This document shows, piece by piece, positions 41,903 through 52,643 of a DNA stretch of 64,000 nt. This DNA is from Pseudoroseomonas cervicalis (GTDB taxonomy: Bacteria; Pseudomonadota; Alphaproteobacteria; Acetobacterales; Acetobacteraceae). The stretch is from positions 3,697,501 through 3,761,500 of the forward strand of contig NZ_JAUTAJ010000004.1 of assembly GCF_030818485.1 (NCBI RefSeq), in the 5' to 3' direction. The translations under genes and the position numbers were made by a program. Every line of letters begins with the position of its first letter. Positions within the stretch are counted from its first letter, which is position 1. The notes below the pieces were generated by a model. The model saw only the letters and a list, made by a program, of their open reading frames with translations, was not told where the DNA came from and did no database searches.

Positions 41903-43036
41903 TCACGCCGTGGCGGCGGCGGCCAGGCGCTTGCGCAGGAAGGCCAGCACGGCGGCTTCCTCCGGCTTGAGGGAGGGCAAATCCTCGCGCAGCTCGGCCT
42001 CGATCTCGCGCTTCACGCGCAGCGCCAGCGCGCCCTGCAGGTAGCTGTCCAGCACCTCGGGGTGCACATAGCATTGTCGGCAGATGGCGGGCGTGTTGCC
42101 GAGGCGGGAGGCCGCCTTCTCGATCGCCGCCTTGACGTTGCGCTTGGCCGCGGCCTCGCTGTCGAAGGCGGCGAATTCCGACAGGGCCAGCGCCGCCAGC
42201 ACGGTGCCGGCCCAGGTGCGGAAATCCTTGGCGGTGATGTCGCGGCCGCTGATCTCGCGGAGATACGCGTTCACTTCGGCGGAATCGACGGATTGCCGTT
42301 CGCCATCCTCGTCGATGTACTGGAACAGCGCCTGGCCGGGCAGTTCCTGGCAGGCGCGCACCACCCGCGCCACGCGCCGGTCGCGCAGCGACAATTTCCA
42401 GTCCTTGCCGCTCTTGGCGCGGAAGGCGAAGCGCAGCTCGTCGCCGCGCAGCGCCACATGGCGGTTGCGCAGCGTGGTCAGGCCGTAGCTGCCATTGGCC
42501 TGGGCGTAATCCTCGTTGCCGACGCGGATCAGCGTGGTGTCCAGCAGATGCACGATGGTGGCCAGCACCTTGCGCCGGCCGAGGCCGCGCTCGGCCATGT
42601 CCTCCGCCACCCGGGCACGCAGCTGCGGCAGCGCGCGGGCGAATTCCATGACGTGGTGGTATTTCGTGGCATCGCGCTGCGCCCGCCAATCCGGGTGGTA
42701 GCGATACTGCTTGCGGCCGCGCGCATCGCGCCCGGTGGCCTGGATATGGCCATCGGCGCGCGGGCAGAACCAGACTTCCGTCCAGGCCGGCGGCACCGCC
42801 AGGCTGCGCAGCCGCGCCAGCACCGCCTTGTCGCGCACGGGCCTGCCCGTGGCGTCGCGATAGCTCCAGCCGGTGCCGCTGCGCCGCCGCGTCAGGCCGG
42901 GGCCGTCATCCGAGACATAGCGCAGCCCGGCGGCGCGCGCCGCCGCCTCGGGCTCCACGGGTGGTGGTGGTGGCGGCGGTGCGGTGCGGCGGGGGCGGCG
43001 CGGTGTCTCGACCGCGGAGGCAGTCTCGGTCAGCAT
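41903..43036 (-). CDS. DNA topoisomerase IB (poxvirus type)
   Basis: 377 residues from ATG at 43036. After a Pro-rich N-terminal tract, the bacterial TopIB pattern follows: LRYVSDDGPGLTRRRSGTG, IQATGRDARGRKQYRYHPDW (basic DNA-binding strand), LRVGNEDYAQANGSYGL-like region, and catalytic tyrosine near residue 322 in AICRQCYVHPEVLD. It relaxes supercoils by a 3'-phosphotyrosine intermediate. Frequently found in soil alphaproteobacteria. The frame remains open upstream to 43303 but that part overlaps the divergent acetyltransferase gene. Confidence 0.9.
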   Translation of the reverse strand: MLTETASAVETPRRPRRTAPPPPPPPVEPEAAARAAGLRYVSDDGPGLTRRRSGTGWSYRDATGRPVRDKAVLARLRSLAVPPAWTEVWFCPRADGHIQATGRDARGRKQYRYHPDWRAQRDATKYHHVMEFARALPQLRARVAEDMAERGLGRRKVLATIVHLLDTTLIRVGNEDYAQANGSYGLTTLRNRHVALRGDELRFAFRAKSGKDWKLSLRDRRVARVVRACQELPGQALFQYIDEDGERQSVDSAEVNAYLREISGRDITAKDFRTWAGTVLAALALSEFAAFDSEAAAKRNVKAAIEKAASRLGNTPAICRQCYVHPEVLDSYLQGALALRVKREIEAELREDLPSLKPEEAAVLAFLRKRLAAAATA

Positions 43037-43096
43037 GATGTCCAGCAACGCGCGCCGGGCCGTTCCGGTTCCGCGTCCCGCCGGAGACACGCCAAG

Positions 43097-43549
43097 ATGA
43101 GTGCCGCCTTCCAGATCCTGCCGCTCGCGCCGGAGCATCGTGCCGAATGGGAACGCCTCTACCAGGGCTATGCGGCATTCTACCGCGTCACCCAGACGCC
43201 GGAGATGCGCGAGACGGTCTGGGGCTGGATCCACGACCCGGCGCATGAGGTGCAGGCCTTCATCGCGCTCTCGCCGGAGGGCAAGGGGCTGGGCCTGGCG
43301 CATTACCGGCCCTTCGCGCGGCCGCTCTCGGCCAGCACGGGCGGTTTCCTGGATGATCTGTTCGTCGATCCGGCGGCGCGCGGCACCAGGCTGGCCGATG
43401 CGCTGATCGGCGCCATCGCCGAGATCGGGCGGCAGAAGGGGTGGAGCGTGATCCGCTGGATCACCGCGGAGGACAATTACCGCGGCCGCGCCGTCTATGA
43501 CCGGGTGGCGGCGCTGACGCCCTGGAAGACTTACGATTTGAAGCTTTGA
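43097..43549 (+). CDS. GNAT-family N-acetyltransferase
   Basis: 150 residues from ATG at 43097. GNAT fold: FQILPLAPEHRAEWERLYQG, FLDDLFVDPAARGTRLADALI (the acetyl-CoA-binding motif A with an RGTRLA pyrophosphate loop), then ITAEDNYRGRAVYDRVA. The AEDN(Y)RGR motif is common in acetyltransferases that modify small amines. Substrate not predictable. Divergent from the topoisomerase gene with a 60-bp gap. Confidence 0.85.
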   Translation: MSAAFQILPLAPEHRAEWERLYQGYAAFYRVTQTPEMRETVWGWIHDPAHEVQAFIALSPEGKGLGLAHYRPFARPLSASTGGFLDDLFVDPAARGTRLADALIGAIAEIGRQKGWSVIRWITAEDNYRGRAVYDRVAALTPWKTYDLKL

Positions 43550-43602
43550 GGCAGGCCCGCCCGGGCTGGGAAAGCGGGTCGCGCGGGGCCATCTGAACGG
43601 CC

Positions 43603-44532
43603 ATGCTGACCCGCCGCTCCGCCCTGGCGCTGCCCGCGCTGCTGCTGCCCCGCGCCGCCGGCGCCGTCACCACCACCCGCCAGGACTGGCCGGATGCCGA
43701 GCGGCAGCGCAGCCTGCCGGTGCTGCTGCGCCTGCCGCAAGGGCAGGGGCCGGTACCGCTGGTCATCATCTCGCATGGCCTTGGCGGCTCGCGCGAGGGG
43801 CTGGCCTATCTGGGGGAGGGGCTGTCGCAGGGCGGCATCGCCGCGCTGCATGTGCAGCACCCCGGCACCGATGACAGCCTGTGGCGCGGCAACGCCAACC
43901 GGCAGGCGAATTTCGCCGCCGCCGCCAGCGATGCCGGCCGGGCGCTGGACCGGCTGCGCGACATCATCTTCCTGCTCGACGCCATCCCGCGCCGGCCGGA
44001 GCTGGCGGGCCGCGTGGATGCGCGCCGCATCGGCATCGCCGGGCATTCCTATGGCGCCTGGCTGGTGCAGCACATGCTGGGCCAGCGCCTGCCCGGCGGC
44101 GATCGCGGCCTGACCCTGCCGGAGCCGCGGCTCTCGGCCGGCATCGCCCTCTCGCCCATGCCGCCGGAGGGGCTGCCGCCGCGCCTGGCCTTCGCCCGCG
44201 TCACCGCGCCGATGCTCTCCATCACCGGCAGCGAGGACCATAGCTGGATCGGCGGGGTGCGGGCCGAGGCGCGGCGCATCCCCTACGATTCCATCGACGC
44301 GCCGGGTGCGCTGGCGGTGCTGCGGGGGGCCGGCCATGCCAGCTTCGCCGGCGAGCCCGGCGTCGGCGGGCGATGGGAGGAGGACACCTACCACAACCGC
44401 GCCGCGGGCCTTGCCCTGGCCTTCCTGCGCGCCCTATGGCTGGGCGATGCCGCCGCCCGTGCCTTCCTGCGGGACGGCGCCCCCGGCCTGCTGGCCGCGG
44501 GCGACAGGCTGGAGAGCAAGGGCCTGGCCTGA
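43603..44532 (+). CDS. Exported alpha/beta hydrolase (dienelactone-hydrolase-like)
   Basis: 309 residues. Signal peptide with [19 protein letters not shown]. Hydrolase motifs: [20 protein letters not shown] (oxyanion region), [13 protein letters not shown] with the nucleophile Ser near residue 149, ITGSEDHSW (acid) and [10 protein letters not shown] with the catalytic His. The layout resembles platelet-activating-factor acetylhydrolase/dienelactone hydrolase-like exported esterases. Ends 28 bp before rnhB, which is otherwise unrelated. Confidence 0.83.
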   Translation: MLTRRSALALPALLLPRAAGAVTTTRQDWPDAERQRSLPVLLRLPQGQGPVPLVIISHGLGGSREGLAYLGEGLSQGGIAALHVQHPGTDDSLWRGNANRQANFAAAASDAGRALDRLRDIIFLLDAIPRRPELAGRVDARRIGIAGHSYGAWLVQHMLGQRLPGGDRGLTLPEPRLSAGIALSPMPPEGLPPRLAFARVTAPMLSITGSEDHSWIGGVRAEARRIPYDSIDAPGALAVLRGAGHASFAGEPGVGGRWEEDTYHNRAAGLALAFLRALWLGDAAARAFLRDGAPGLLAAGDRLESKGLA

Positions 44533-44560
44533 GCGGGGGCTGAGCAGGGGTTGGGGCGGA

Positions 44561-45178
44561 ATGCCGGACTACACGCTGGAGCTGGCGGCGGGCGGACGCG
44601 TCGCGGGCGTCGATGAGGCCGGGCGCGGCCCGCTGGCCGGCCCGGTGATGGCGGCCGCCGTGATGTTCCACGGCGCGCCCCCCGACACGCTGGCCATGCT
44701 GCTGGATGACAGCAAGAAGCTCTCGGCCGAGAAGCGGGAGGCGGCCTATGCCGTGCTGCGCGCCGCCGCCCGCGCCGGCGTGCTGGACTATGCCATCGCC
44801 GCCGCCTCGGCCGCCGAGATCGGAAGGCTGAACATCCTGCGCGCCACGCATCTGGCGATGTGGCGCGCCGTCTCCCGCCTGCGGGCGCTGCCGGAGGTGG
44901 TGCTGGTGGATGGCAATGCGGCGCCGCGCCTGCCCTGCGCCACGCGCTGCGTGGTGAAGGGGGATTCGCTCAGCCTGTCGATCGCCGCCGCCTCGATCCT
45001 GGCCAAGGTGACGCGCGACCGCGCCATGAGCCGGCTGGATGGCCGCTGGCCGGGCTATGGCTTCGCCCGCCATGCCGGCTACCCCACGGCGGCGCACCGC
45101 GCGGCGCTGGAGAAGCTCGGGCCCTGCCCGCATCACCGGCGCGGCTTCGCGCCGGTGGATCAGCTGGCGCTGCTCTGA
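44561..45178 (+). CDS. rnhB: Ribonuclease HII
   Basis: 205 residues from ATG at 44561. RNase HII motifs: [14 protein letters not shown] (Asp18, Glu19), [17 protein letters not shown] and the catalytic-core [15 protein letters not shown], then [21 protein letters not shown]. It removes ribonucleotides from DNA. It is directly followed by ccrM, the usual rnhB-ccrM order in alphaproteobacteria. Confidence 0.95.
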   Translation: MPDYTLELAAGGRVAGVDEAGRGPLAGPVMAAAVMFHGAPPDTLAMLLDDSKKLSAEKREAAYAVLRAAARAGVLDYAIAAASAAEIGRLNILRATHLAMWRAVSRLRALPEVVLVDGNAAPRLPCATRCVVKGDSLSLSIAAASILAKVTRDRAMSRLDGRWPGYGFARHAGYPTAAHRAALEKLGPCPHHRRGFAPVDQLALL

Positions 45179-45216
45179 TCCGTCCGGCACGCTGGAGGAA
45201 TGGCATCCCGGCTTCC

Positions 45217-46369
<1,153 letters not shown>

Positions 46370-46379
46370 ACGCCGCCCC

Positions 46380-46430
46380 TGAGAGGGGCCTTGCCCCTCT
46401 CACTCCCCACCAAAGGCCTGAGGCCTTTGG
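46380..46430. terminator. Double hairpin between convergent ccrM and MFS genes
   Basis: TGAGAGGGGC-CTT-GCCCCTCTCA (46380-46402) and CCAAAGGCCT-G-AGGCCTTTGG (46410-46430) are perfect 10-bp stems placed 8 bp apart. They start 11 bp after the ccrM stop and end 7 bp before the MFS stop on the other strand, so they can terminate both transcripts. The second needs a slightly opened loop in reality. Confidence 0.75.
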
Positions 46431-46437
46431 AAACCCG

Positions 46438-47676
46438 TCAGTGCGCCTCGGCCCGGCGTGTGGTGGCCAGGAACAGCACCGTGCAGGCCAGCACGCAGAC
46501 GCCGAGAAAAGCGATCGCCGCGCCCGGCCCGTGGCTGGCACCCACCGGGCCTGACGCCGCCTGCAGCACCGCCGCGCCCAGGAAGAAGGACAGGTTGACG
46601 GCGGAAAGCGCCTTGCCGGCCTCGTCCGGCGGCACGGCGGCCCGCGTCATGGCGAAGATCAGCGGCTGGATCGAGATGCTGAGGCCGAAGCCGAACAGCA
46701 GCAGCGCATCGCCCGAGGGCGGCAGCATGGCGAAGCCCAGCAGGCCGGCCAGCCAGCCGCCCGGGCCGCCGGCGGCCAGCAGCAGCAGCAGCAGACCGGC
46801 CAGCGCATGGCCCAGCGCCAGCAGGGCGCGCCGCTGGCCGAGCCGGCGGTCCAGCACCCCGGCCAGCGCCGGCCCGGCGATCAGCGCCAGGGTGCAGACC
46901 AGCAGCACATTGCCGGCCTCGATGCGCGGCAGGCCCTTCACCTCCATCAGCCAGGGCCCGCCCCACAGCCCGCGCACCCCGATCACCACGGCGAAGGAGG
47001 CGAAGGCCAGCAGCACCATGCCGCGCAGCCGCCGCCCGAGCCCCATGCGCAGCACCAGCCGCGCATCCTGCACGAGCGTCGGGTGCGGGCCGGGATTGGG
47101 GGCGGGGGCGGGCACCAGCCGCGCCACCAGCAGCGCCACCACCAGGCCGAGCGCCGCCGCCGCCCAGAAGCCGGCGCGCCAGCCCTGCCGCTCCACCAGC
47201 CAGGCCAGCGGCGAGGCGGAGAGCAGCATGCCGACATTGCCCACCCCCTGGATCAGCCCGGACCACAGGCCGAATTTCGCCGGCGTCAGCAGCTTGGCGG
47301 CGAGCGTCATCGGGCAGAGCAGCATGCCGCAGCAGCCGAGGCCGAGCACGATCTGCGCCAGCAGGAAACCCGGCGCGCCGCCGACCAGCGCCGCCAGCAC
47401 CGCGCCGAGGGTGATGGTGGCCAGCAGCACCAGCGCCACCGGCCGCACCCCGTAGCGGTCCAGCGCCACGCCGAGCGGGATCTGCCCGGCGGCGAAGGCG
47501 AAGTGATAGGCGCCGGTCAGGCTGGCCAGCCCCTCGGCCGAGACGCCGAGATCGGCCGAGAGCACATCGGCCGCGATGGCCGGCAGGGTGCGCACCAGGT
47601 TGGACAGCATATGGCCGCAGGCCAGCACCAGCAGCGGCGCCATGAAGGCGGCCGAGCCCTCGCGCGGGGGGGTCAT
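46438..47676 (-). CDS. MFS transporter
   Basis: 412 residues from ATG at 47676, preceded by GAGGAA on the minus strand; the frame extends to 47724 without support. About 12 membrane helices. LGVALDRYGVRPVALVLLATI is the MFS loop-2 motif, and LTGAYHFAFAAGQIPLG precedes it. GVLDRRLGQRRALLALGHA is the matching loop in the second half. Substrate unknown; resembles predicted efflux or nitrate/cyanate-like carriers. Converges on ccrM. Confidence 0.85.
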   Translation of the reverse strand: MTPPREGSAAFMAPLLVLACGHMLSNLVRTLPAIAADVLSADLGVSAEGLASLTGAYHFAFAAGQIPLGVALDRYGVRPVALVLLATITLGAVLAALVGGAPGFLLAQIVLGLGCCGMLLCPMTLAAKLLTPAKFGLWSGLIQGVGNVGMLLSASPLAWLVERQGWRAGFWAAAALGLVVALLVARLVPAPAPNPGPHPTLVQDARLVLRMGLGRRLRGMVLLAFASFAVVIGVRGLWGGPWLMEVKGLPRIEAGNVLLVCTLALIAGPALAGVLDRRLGQRRALLALGHALAGLLLLLLAAGGPGGWLAGLLGFAMLPPSGDALLLFGFGLSISIQPLIFAMTRAAVPPDEAGKALSAVNLSFFLGAAVLQAASGPVGASHGPGAAIAFLGVCVLACTVLFLATTRRAEAH

Positions 47677-47807
47677 GGCATTTCCTCGGTTCCTCTTGGC
47701 GGCCGCCCCGGCAGGGCAGGCCACAGCGCAGGCCTAGCAGAGGCCGCGCCGCCTGCCTGCCCCCTCCGCCCGCATGGCAGCTTGGCGCCGGGAGGAAAAG
47801 CGCCGCC

Positions 47808-48974
47808 TCAGCGGCGCGGGCGCAGCCGCTCCGCCACCACCACGCCGAGGGCGCCCGCCAGCATCAGCAGCGCCATCGGCCGCGCCGTGCCATCGGCGAA
47901 ATAGCTGAGCAGCAGGCCGCTGCTGCCGGCGATGGTGAATTGCAGCGTGCCCATCAGCGCCGAGGCCGAGCCGGCCTGGCTGGCATGGCGCGACAGCGCG
48001 CCCACCGCCGCATTGGGCAGCACGAAGGCGCTGGCCGAGACGGCGACGAAGATCGGCGCCATCAGCACCGCCCAATGCGCGGGCGATGCGAAGGCGAGCA
48101 GCGCCAGCACCCCGGCCGCCAGCAGGATCAGCAGCCCCGCCAGCCGCACCAGCCGCTGCGCCCCGAGCCGCAGCAGCAGCATCGGGTTGAACTGCGAGGC
48201 GATGATGAAGCCCGCCGCGTTCAGCCCGAAGATCAGCCCGAAGCGGGTCGGGTCCAGCCTGAACATGCCGACGAAGACGGCGGCCGAGCCGCCGACATAG
48301 GTGAACATCAGGAACATGCCGGCGCAGCCCATGGCGACATGCGCCAGGAAGTTCGGCTCGCGCAGGATCTGGAGGTAGCGCAGCAGCTGCGCGCCGAGGC
48401 CGAGGCGCAGCCGCCGCTCCGGCGCCAGCGTCTCCGGCAGCAGGCGCCAGACCAGCAGGGCGGAGAGCACCGCATAGGCGGAGGAGAACCAGAAGATCGG
48501 CCGCCAGCCGCCGAGCCCGATCATCAGCCCGCCCAGGCCCGGCGCCAGGATCGGCGCCGCGCCCATCACCAGCATCAGCCGCGACATCAGCCGCGCCGCG
48601 GCATGGCCATCCGCCAGGTCGCGCACGATGGCGCGCGGCAGCACCATGCTGGCCGAGCCGCCGAAGGCGGCGATGCAGCGGAACAGCGCCAGGCTCTGGA
48701 TGTCGGTGGCCAGCGCGCAGCCGATCGAGCCCGCCAGATAGACCAGCAGCCCGGCGATCAGCGGCCGCCGCCGGCCCAGCCGGTCGCCCAGCGTTCCCTG
48801 CACCAGCTGCCCCACCGCCAGGCCGAGGAACCAGGCCGCCAGCGTCAGCTCCGCCGAGCCATGCGGGGCGCCGAAATCCGCCTCGATGGAGGGGAAGGCC
48901 GGCAGGTACATGTCGGTGGAGAGCGGCCCGATGGCGGTGAGGAAGCCGAGCAGCAGGGGAAGCCAGGCGGGCAT
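47808..48974 (-). CDS. Bcr/CflA-family drug efflux MFS transporter
   Basis: 388 residues from ATG at 48974. The opening LLLGFLTAIGPLSTDMYLPAFPSIEADFG is the hallmark of Bcr/CflA carriers, as is GQLVQGTLGDRLGRRRPLIAGL. FRCIAAFGGSASMVLPRAIVRDL carries the drug:proton antiporter motif C-like region. It probably exports antibiotics such as bicyclomycin-type or other small molecules. The frame is open to 49136, but that part is basic and non-hydrophobic and is not used. Same strand as the previous MFS gene, 131 bp apart. Confidence 0.87.
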   Translation of the reverse strand: MPAWLPLLLGFLTAIGPLSTDMYLPAFPSIEADFGAPHGSAELTLAAWFLGLAVGQLVQGTLGDRLGRRRPLIAGLLVYLAGSIGCALATDIQSLALFRCIAAFGGSASMVLPRAIVRDLADGHAAARLMSRLMLVMGAAPILAPGLGGLMIGLGGWRPIFWFSSAYAVLSALLVWRLLPETLAPERRLRLGLGAQLLRYLQILREPNFLAHVAMGCAGMFLMFTYVGGSAAVFVGMFRLDPTRFGLIFGLNAAGFIIASQFNPMLLLRLGAQRLVRLAGLLILLAAGVLALLAFASPAHWAVLMAPIFVAVSASAFVLPNAAVGALSRHASQAGSASALMGTLQFTIAGSSGLLLSYFADGTARPMALLMLAGALGVVVAERLRPRR

Positions 48975-49342
48975 GGGCAGCGTGTTCCAGGGGCGGAGGG
49001 GCGCGCGGAGGGGCAGGGCCGCACGCGGCCGGGCCGGCGCGGGGGGCAGGGAGGCTGGGCAATGCGCCCGTTGCCGCGCCGCCGCAAGCGGGGCCGTGTG
49101 ACAGCGGGGCCGCGCCCCGGCTTTTCGCCGTTTCACGTTTCCGTGCCAGGGGCGCGCACGGTCGCGTTATACCGGATGCCAAACAAGAGGCAGAAATCCG
49201 GCGCGTTTGCCTGCTTCCTGGGCTGGCGCGGCTTGCTGTGCCTTTTCTGTCATCGCTCTGCGCTTGCGCGGCACCGGACCGTTTCCGAAACTGCCCAGGT
49301 CGCCGGCGCCGCGCGCCTGCGGGAAAAAACAGGGAGAGCAAC

Positions 49343-50377
49343 ATGTTCCGTACCGCCCTTGCGGCCGCCGGCGGCCTGGCCGTCGCGGCCGCCACCGCGC
49401 TGGGTCTTGCGTCCCCCGCCGCTGCGCAGGCCTCGGCCGACACGGTGGGCGCCATCCGCGCCCGCGGCGCCCTGATCTGCGGTGTCACCGGCACCACCGC
49501 CGGCTTCAGCCTGCCCGACAGCCAGGGCGTCATGCGCGGCATCGACGCCGATAGCTGCCGCGCCGTCGCCGCCGCCATCTTCGGCGACGCCAGCAAGGTG
49601 CGCTTCGTCAACACCACCTCGCAGAACCGCTTCACCGCGCTGCAATCGGGCGAGGTGGACCTGCTGGTGCGCAACACCACCTGGACGCTGTCGCGCGAGG
49701 CCTCGCTGGGCTTCGAATTCGCCAGCATCAATTTCTATGACGGCCAGGGCTTCATGGTGAAGACCTCGCTCAACGTCACCTCGGCCCGCGCGCTGGACGG
49801 CGCCACCGTCTGCGTCCAGCCCGGCACCACCACCGAGCTGAACCTCGCCGACTATTTCCGCAGCAACAACATGCGCTTCACCCCGGTGGTGATCGAGAGC
49901 GTCGAGGAGATCCGCACCGCCTTCAACTCCGGCCGCTGCGACGCCTACACCAACGACGCCTCCTCGCTGGCCGCCTTCCGCGCCACCCAGGCCAACCCGG
50001 CCGAATATGTGCTGCTGCCCGAGATCATCTCGAAGGAGCCGCTCGGCGCCGTGGTGCGCAAGGGCGACTGGAAGTTCTTCGACATCGTCCGCTGGGCGCA
50101 TTTCGCGCAGCTGACCGCCGAGGAGCTGGGCATCACCAGCCAGAACCTGGCGAGCTTCGCCGACAGCCCGAACCCGGATGTGCAGCGCTTCATGGGTCGC
50201 AGCGGCGACCTGGGCAAGATGCTCGGCCTGCAGCCGGACTGGGCGGTGCAGATCATCCGCCAGGTCGGCAATTTCAGCGAGGTCTGGGAGCGCAACATCA
50301 CCCCGCTCGGCGTGCAGCGCGGCATCAACCGCCTCTGGACCCAGGGCGGCCTGCAATACGCCCCCCCCATGCGTTAA
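49343..50377 (+). CDS. aapJ: General L-amino-acid ABC substrate-binding protein, copy 1
   Basis: 344 residues from ATG at 49343 with AGGGAGAG upstream. Signal peptide ending ASPAAAQA. AapJ-type family 3 binding protein: TVGAIRARGALICGVTG, SGEVDLLVRNTTWTLSREA, DGATVCVQPGTTTELNLADY, RCDAYTNDASSLAAF, VQRFMGRSGDLGKMLGL. Binds polar amino acids for a type-3 ABC importer. No permease or ATPase (AapQ/M/P) is nearby. A close paralogue follows 198 bp later, and both have the same 3' hairpin. Confidence 0.92.
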   Translation: MFRTALAAAGGLAVAAATALGLASPAAAQASADTVGAIRARGALICGVTGTTAGFSLPDSQGVMRGIDADSCRAVAAAIFGDASKVRFVNTTSQNRFTALQSGEVDLLVRNTTWTLSREASLGFEFASINFYDGQGFMVKTSLNVTSARALDGATVCVQPGTTTELNLADYFRSNNMRFTPVVIESVEEIRTAFNSGRCDAYTNDASSLAAFRATQANPAEYVLLPEIISKEPLGAVVRKGDWKFFDIVRWAHFAQLTAEELGITSQNLASFADSPNPDVQRFMGRSGDLGKMLGLQPDWAVQIIRQVGNFSEVWERNITPLGVQRGINRLWTQGGLQYAPPMR

Positions 50378-50420
50378 TTTTTTTCGGCTTCCGGTCAGGG
50401 CCGGGACGGGGGGTGCTGCA

Positions 50421-50445
50421 CTGGGCCGGATATGCTCCGGCCCAG
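50421..50445 (+). terminator. Hairpin after aapJ copy 1
   Basis: CTGGGCCGGA-TATGC-TCCGGCCCAG, a perfect 10-bp stem 44 bp after the stop codon. A matching hairpin with matching upstream spacer sequence lies after copy 2. Confidence 0.65.
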
Positions 50446-50575
50446 GATGGTGCCAGCGCCTGTCCGGCCTGCCGGCCGCTTCGGCACTGCCCTTTCGCCG
50501 CGGGCTCGCGGCATGATGTCCGGCACGCCGCCCCATCCCACGAAGCGGCGACCGCCTGACATGCACGGAGGAACG

Positions 50576-51611
50576 ATGCGACGCCTTTCCGCGGCCCTGC
50601 TGGGCCTTGCCGCGCTGCTGGCCGGCGCCCTGCCCACCGCCCGCCCCGCCTCGGCGCAGCCCGCCGCCGACACCATGGCCGCCATCCGCGCCCGCGGCCA
50701 CATCCTGTGCGGCGTGACGCCCAACACCATCGGCTTCGCCGCGCCGGACAGCCAGGGCGTGTTCCGCGGCCTGGACGCCGATTACTGCCGCGCCCTGGCC
50801 GTCGCCGTCTTCGGCGATCCGGAGAAGACGCGCTTCGTGCCCACCACCGCGCCGCAGCGCTTCCCCGCCCTGCAATCGGGCGAGGTGGATGTGCTGATCC
50901 GCACCACCACCTGGACCCTGTCGCGGGAGGCAGCGCTGGGCTTCGTCTTCGCCGGCGTCAATTTCTACGACGGCAACGGCTTCATGGTGCGCCGCGCGCT
51001 GGGCGTGCAATCGGCGCGGCAGCTGGACGGCGCCAGCGTCTGCCTGCAGCAGGGCTCCACCACCGAGCTGAACGTCACCGACTATTTCCGCACCCACAAC
51101 ATGCGGATGAACCCGGTGACCTTCGAGAATGTCGAGGAGATCCGCACCGCCTTCGCCGCCGGCCGCTGCGACGTCTATTCCTCCGACACCTCGACGCTCG
51201 CCGCCTTCCGCATCGGCCAGGGCCCGGCCGCCGACCAGTATGTGCTGCTGCCCGAGATCATCTCGAAGGAGCCGCTGGGCCCGGCCGTGCGCAAGGGCGA
51301 TGCCCGCTGGTTCGACATCGTCCGCTGGACGCATTTCGCCCTGCTGACCGCCGAGGAGCTGGGCATCACCCAGGCCAACATCGCCCGCTTCGCCGACAGC
51401 ACCAGCCCCGATGTGCAGCGCTTCCTGGGCCGCAGCGGCGATCTCGGCAGGATGCTCGGCCTGCAGCCGGACTGGGCGGCGCAGATCATCCGCCAGCTCG
51501 GCAATTTCGGCGAGATGTGGGAGCGCAGCATCACCCCCCATGGGCATCCAGCGCGGCATCAACGCCCAATGGAACCAGGGCGGCCTGCAATACGCCCCGC
51601 CCATGCGTTGA
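50576..51611 (+). CDS. aapJ: General L-amino-acid ABC substrate-binding protein, copy 2, one-base frameshift
   Basis: ATG at 50576 follows CGGAGGA at 50566-50572. Residues align with copy 1 throughout (AIRARGHILCGVTPNTIGF, SGEVDVLIRTTTWTLSREA, VQRFLGRSGDLGRMLGL). Six C at 51534-51539 break the frame after WERSITP; removing one C gives ITPMGIQRGINAQWNQGGLQ and a stop at 51611, so the corrected protein has 344 residues, identical in length to copy 1. Without correction the frame runs on to 51958 as nonsense. Periplasmic; ligand preference may differ from copy 1. Confidence 0.88.
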
Positions 51612-51654
51612 TTTCTTTCGGCTGCCGGTCAGGGCCGCGACGGCGGGTGCTGCA

Positions 51655-51679
51655 CTGGGCCGGGGATACTCCGGCCCAG
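51655..51679 (+). terminator. Hairpin after aapJ copy 2
   Basis: CTGGGCCGG-GGATACT-CCGGCCCAG, 9-bp stem 43 bp after the stop. The preceding bases (CGGTCAGGGCCG, GGGTGCTGCA) repeat those after copy 1, showing that the duplication included the 3' region. Confidence 0.65.
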
Positions 51680-51695
51680 CCTCGCGTCCCGCGTC

Positions 51696-52643
51696 TCAAC
51701 TCGCCTGCGGCAGCCCGACAGAAGAATGGGAGGCGAGGATGGCGTCGTAGCGCTCGCGGCGCAGGCGCTCGTAATGCCGGCGGTGATGGCCGTCGATGCG
51801 CTGCAGCGTCTCCTCGGTCATCTTCGGGAAATCGTAGCGCTCACTTTCGGCGATGCGCATGCGGTCGAAGCCCATGCTGCGGAAATGCGCGGGCGAGAAG
51901 GAATTGCCGCGCTCGCCGATATAGCGGCCGAAGCTCACCGTGGTCAGCACCCGGCTGAGGCCGAGCTCCAGGCAGGCCAGGCTTTTCGCCGCATCCTGCG
52001 AGGACGCCTCGGAGGCGATGGAGAGCGGGCGGAACAGCTCGTAGATCTGCCGGTGCGGGCGTTCATTGTAGTCGCGCCCCTCGAGCAGGGCGTAGAAGGG
52101 CTCCAGCCAGCGCATCATCTGCCGCCAGCCCTCGCGCCGCAGCCCGAATCCCCAATGGTGCTCGAGCGGGATGTACTTCACCTCCGGCCCCGGATAGTCG
52201 CGCCGGTGGTCGCCATAGGCGCCGAAATAGGCGATGCGCGGGAAGGGCTCGGTGACCTGGCGCAGCTGCTCCAGCGCCCAGATATACCAGGGGCCGAGCT
52301 CCAGATCGTCCTCGAGGAAATAGCCCAGCTCGGCATTCAGCTCGTCGAAGACCAGCCGCTCGCCGCGCAGGATGTTGCGGGCGACCCCCAGATTGTGCGG
52401 GCTGGCCAGCACCTGGCCGCGCGGGAAATGCCGGCGGAAGGCGGCGGTGGAGGCGGTGATGGCGTCGTCGCTGGCATAGCGCTTCCCCGTGCGCGGCGAG
52501 ACGGCGCCATCCTGCAGCAGCCAGATCCTCGCGGGGTCCAGCACCACGCCGCGCTGCATCGTCAGGCTGCGGCAGACCCGGTCCAGATAGTCCGGCCGGT
52601 CGAAGGCGAAGAGGATGATCGGGGTCTCGATGCGCGGGATCAT
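51696..52643 (-). CDS. GT-A-fold glycosyltransferase-like protein
   Basis: 315 residues. TPIILFAFDRPDYLDRVCRSL is a nucleotide-sugar-binding start similar to GT2-like enzymes; NLGVARNILRGERLVFDE precedes the metal-binding acidic motif YFLEDDLELGPWYIWALEQL. WGFGLRREGWRQMM resembles the acceptor-side loop. No membrane segments. Similar proteins act on surface polysaccharide or protein O-glycans; acceptor unknown. Its start overlaps the acylphosphatase stop by 4 bp, so the two are probably co-translated. Confidence 0.72.
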   Translation of the reverse strand: MIPRIETPIILFAFDRPDYLDRVCRSLTMQRGVVLDPARIWLLQDGAVSPRTGKRYASDDAITASTAAFRRHFPRGQVLASPHNLGVARNILRGERLVFDELNAELGYFLEDDLELGPWYIWALEQLRQVTEPFPRIAYFGAYGDHRRDYPGPEVKYIPLEHHWGFGLRREGWRQMMRWLEPFYALLEGRDYNERPHRQIYELFRPLSIASEASSQDAAKSLACLELGLSRVLTTVSFGRYIGERGNSFSPAHFRSMGFDRMRIAESERYDFPKMTEETLQRIDGHHRRHYERLRRERYDAILASHSSVGLPQAS

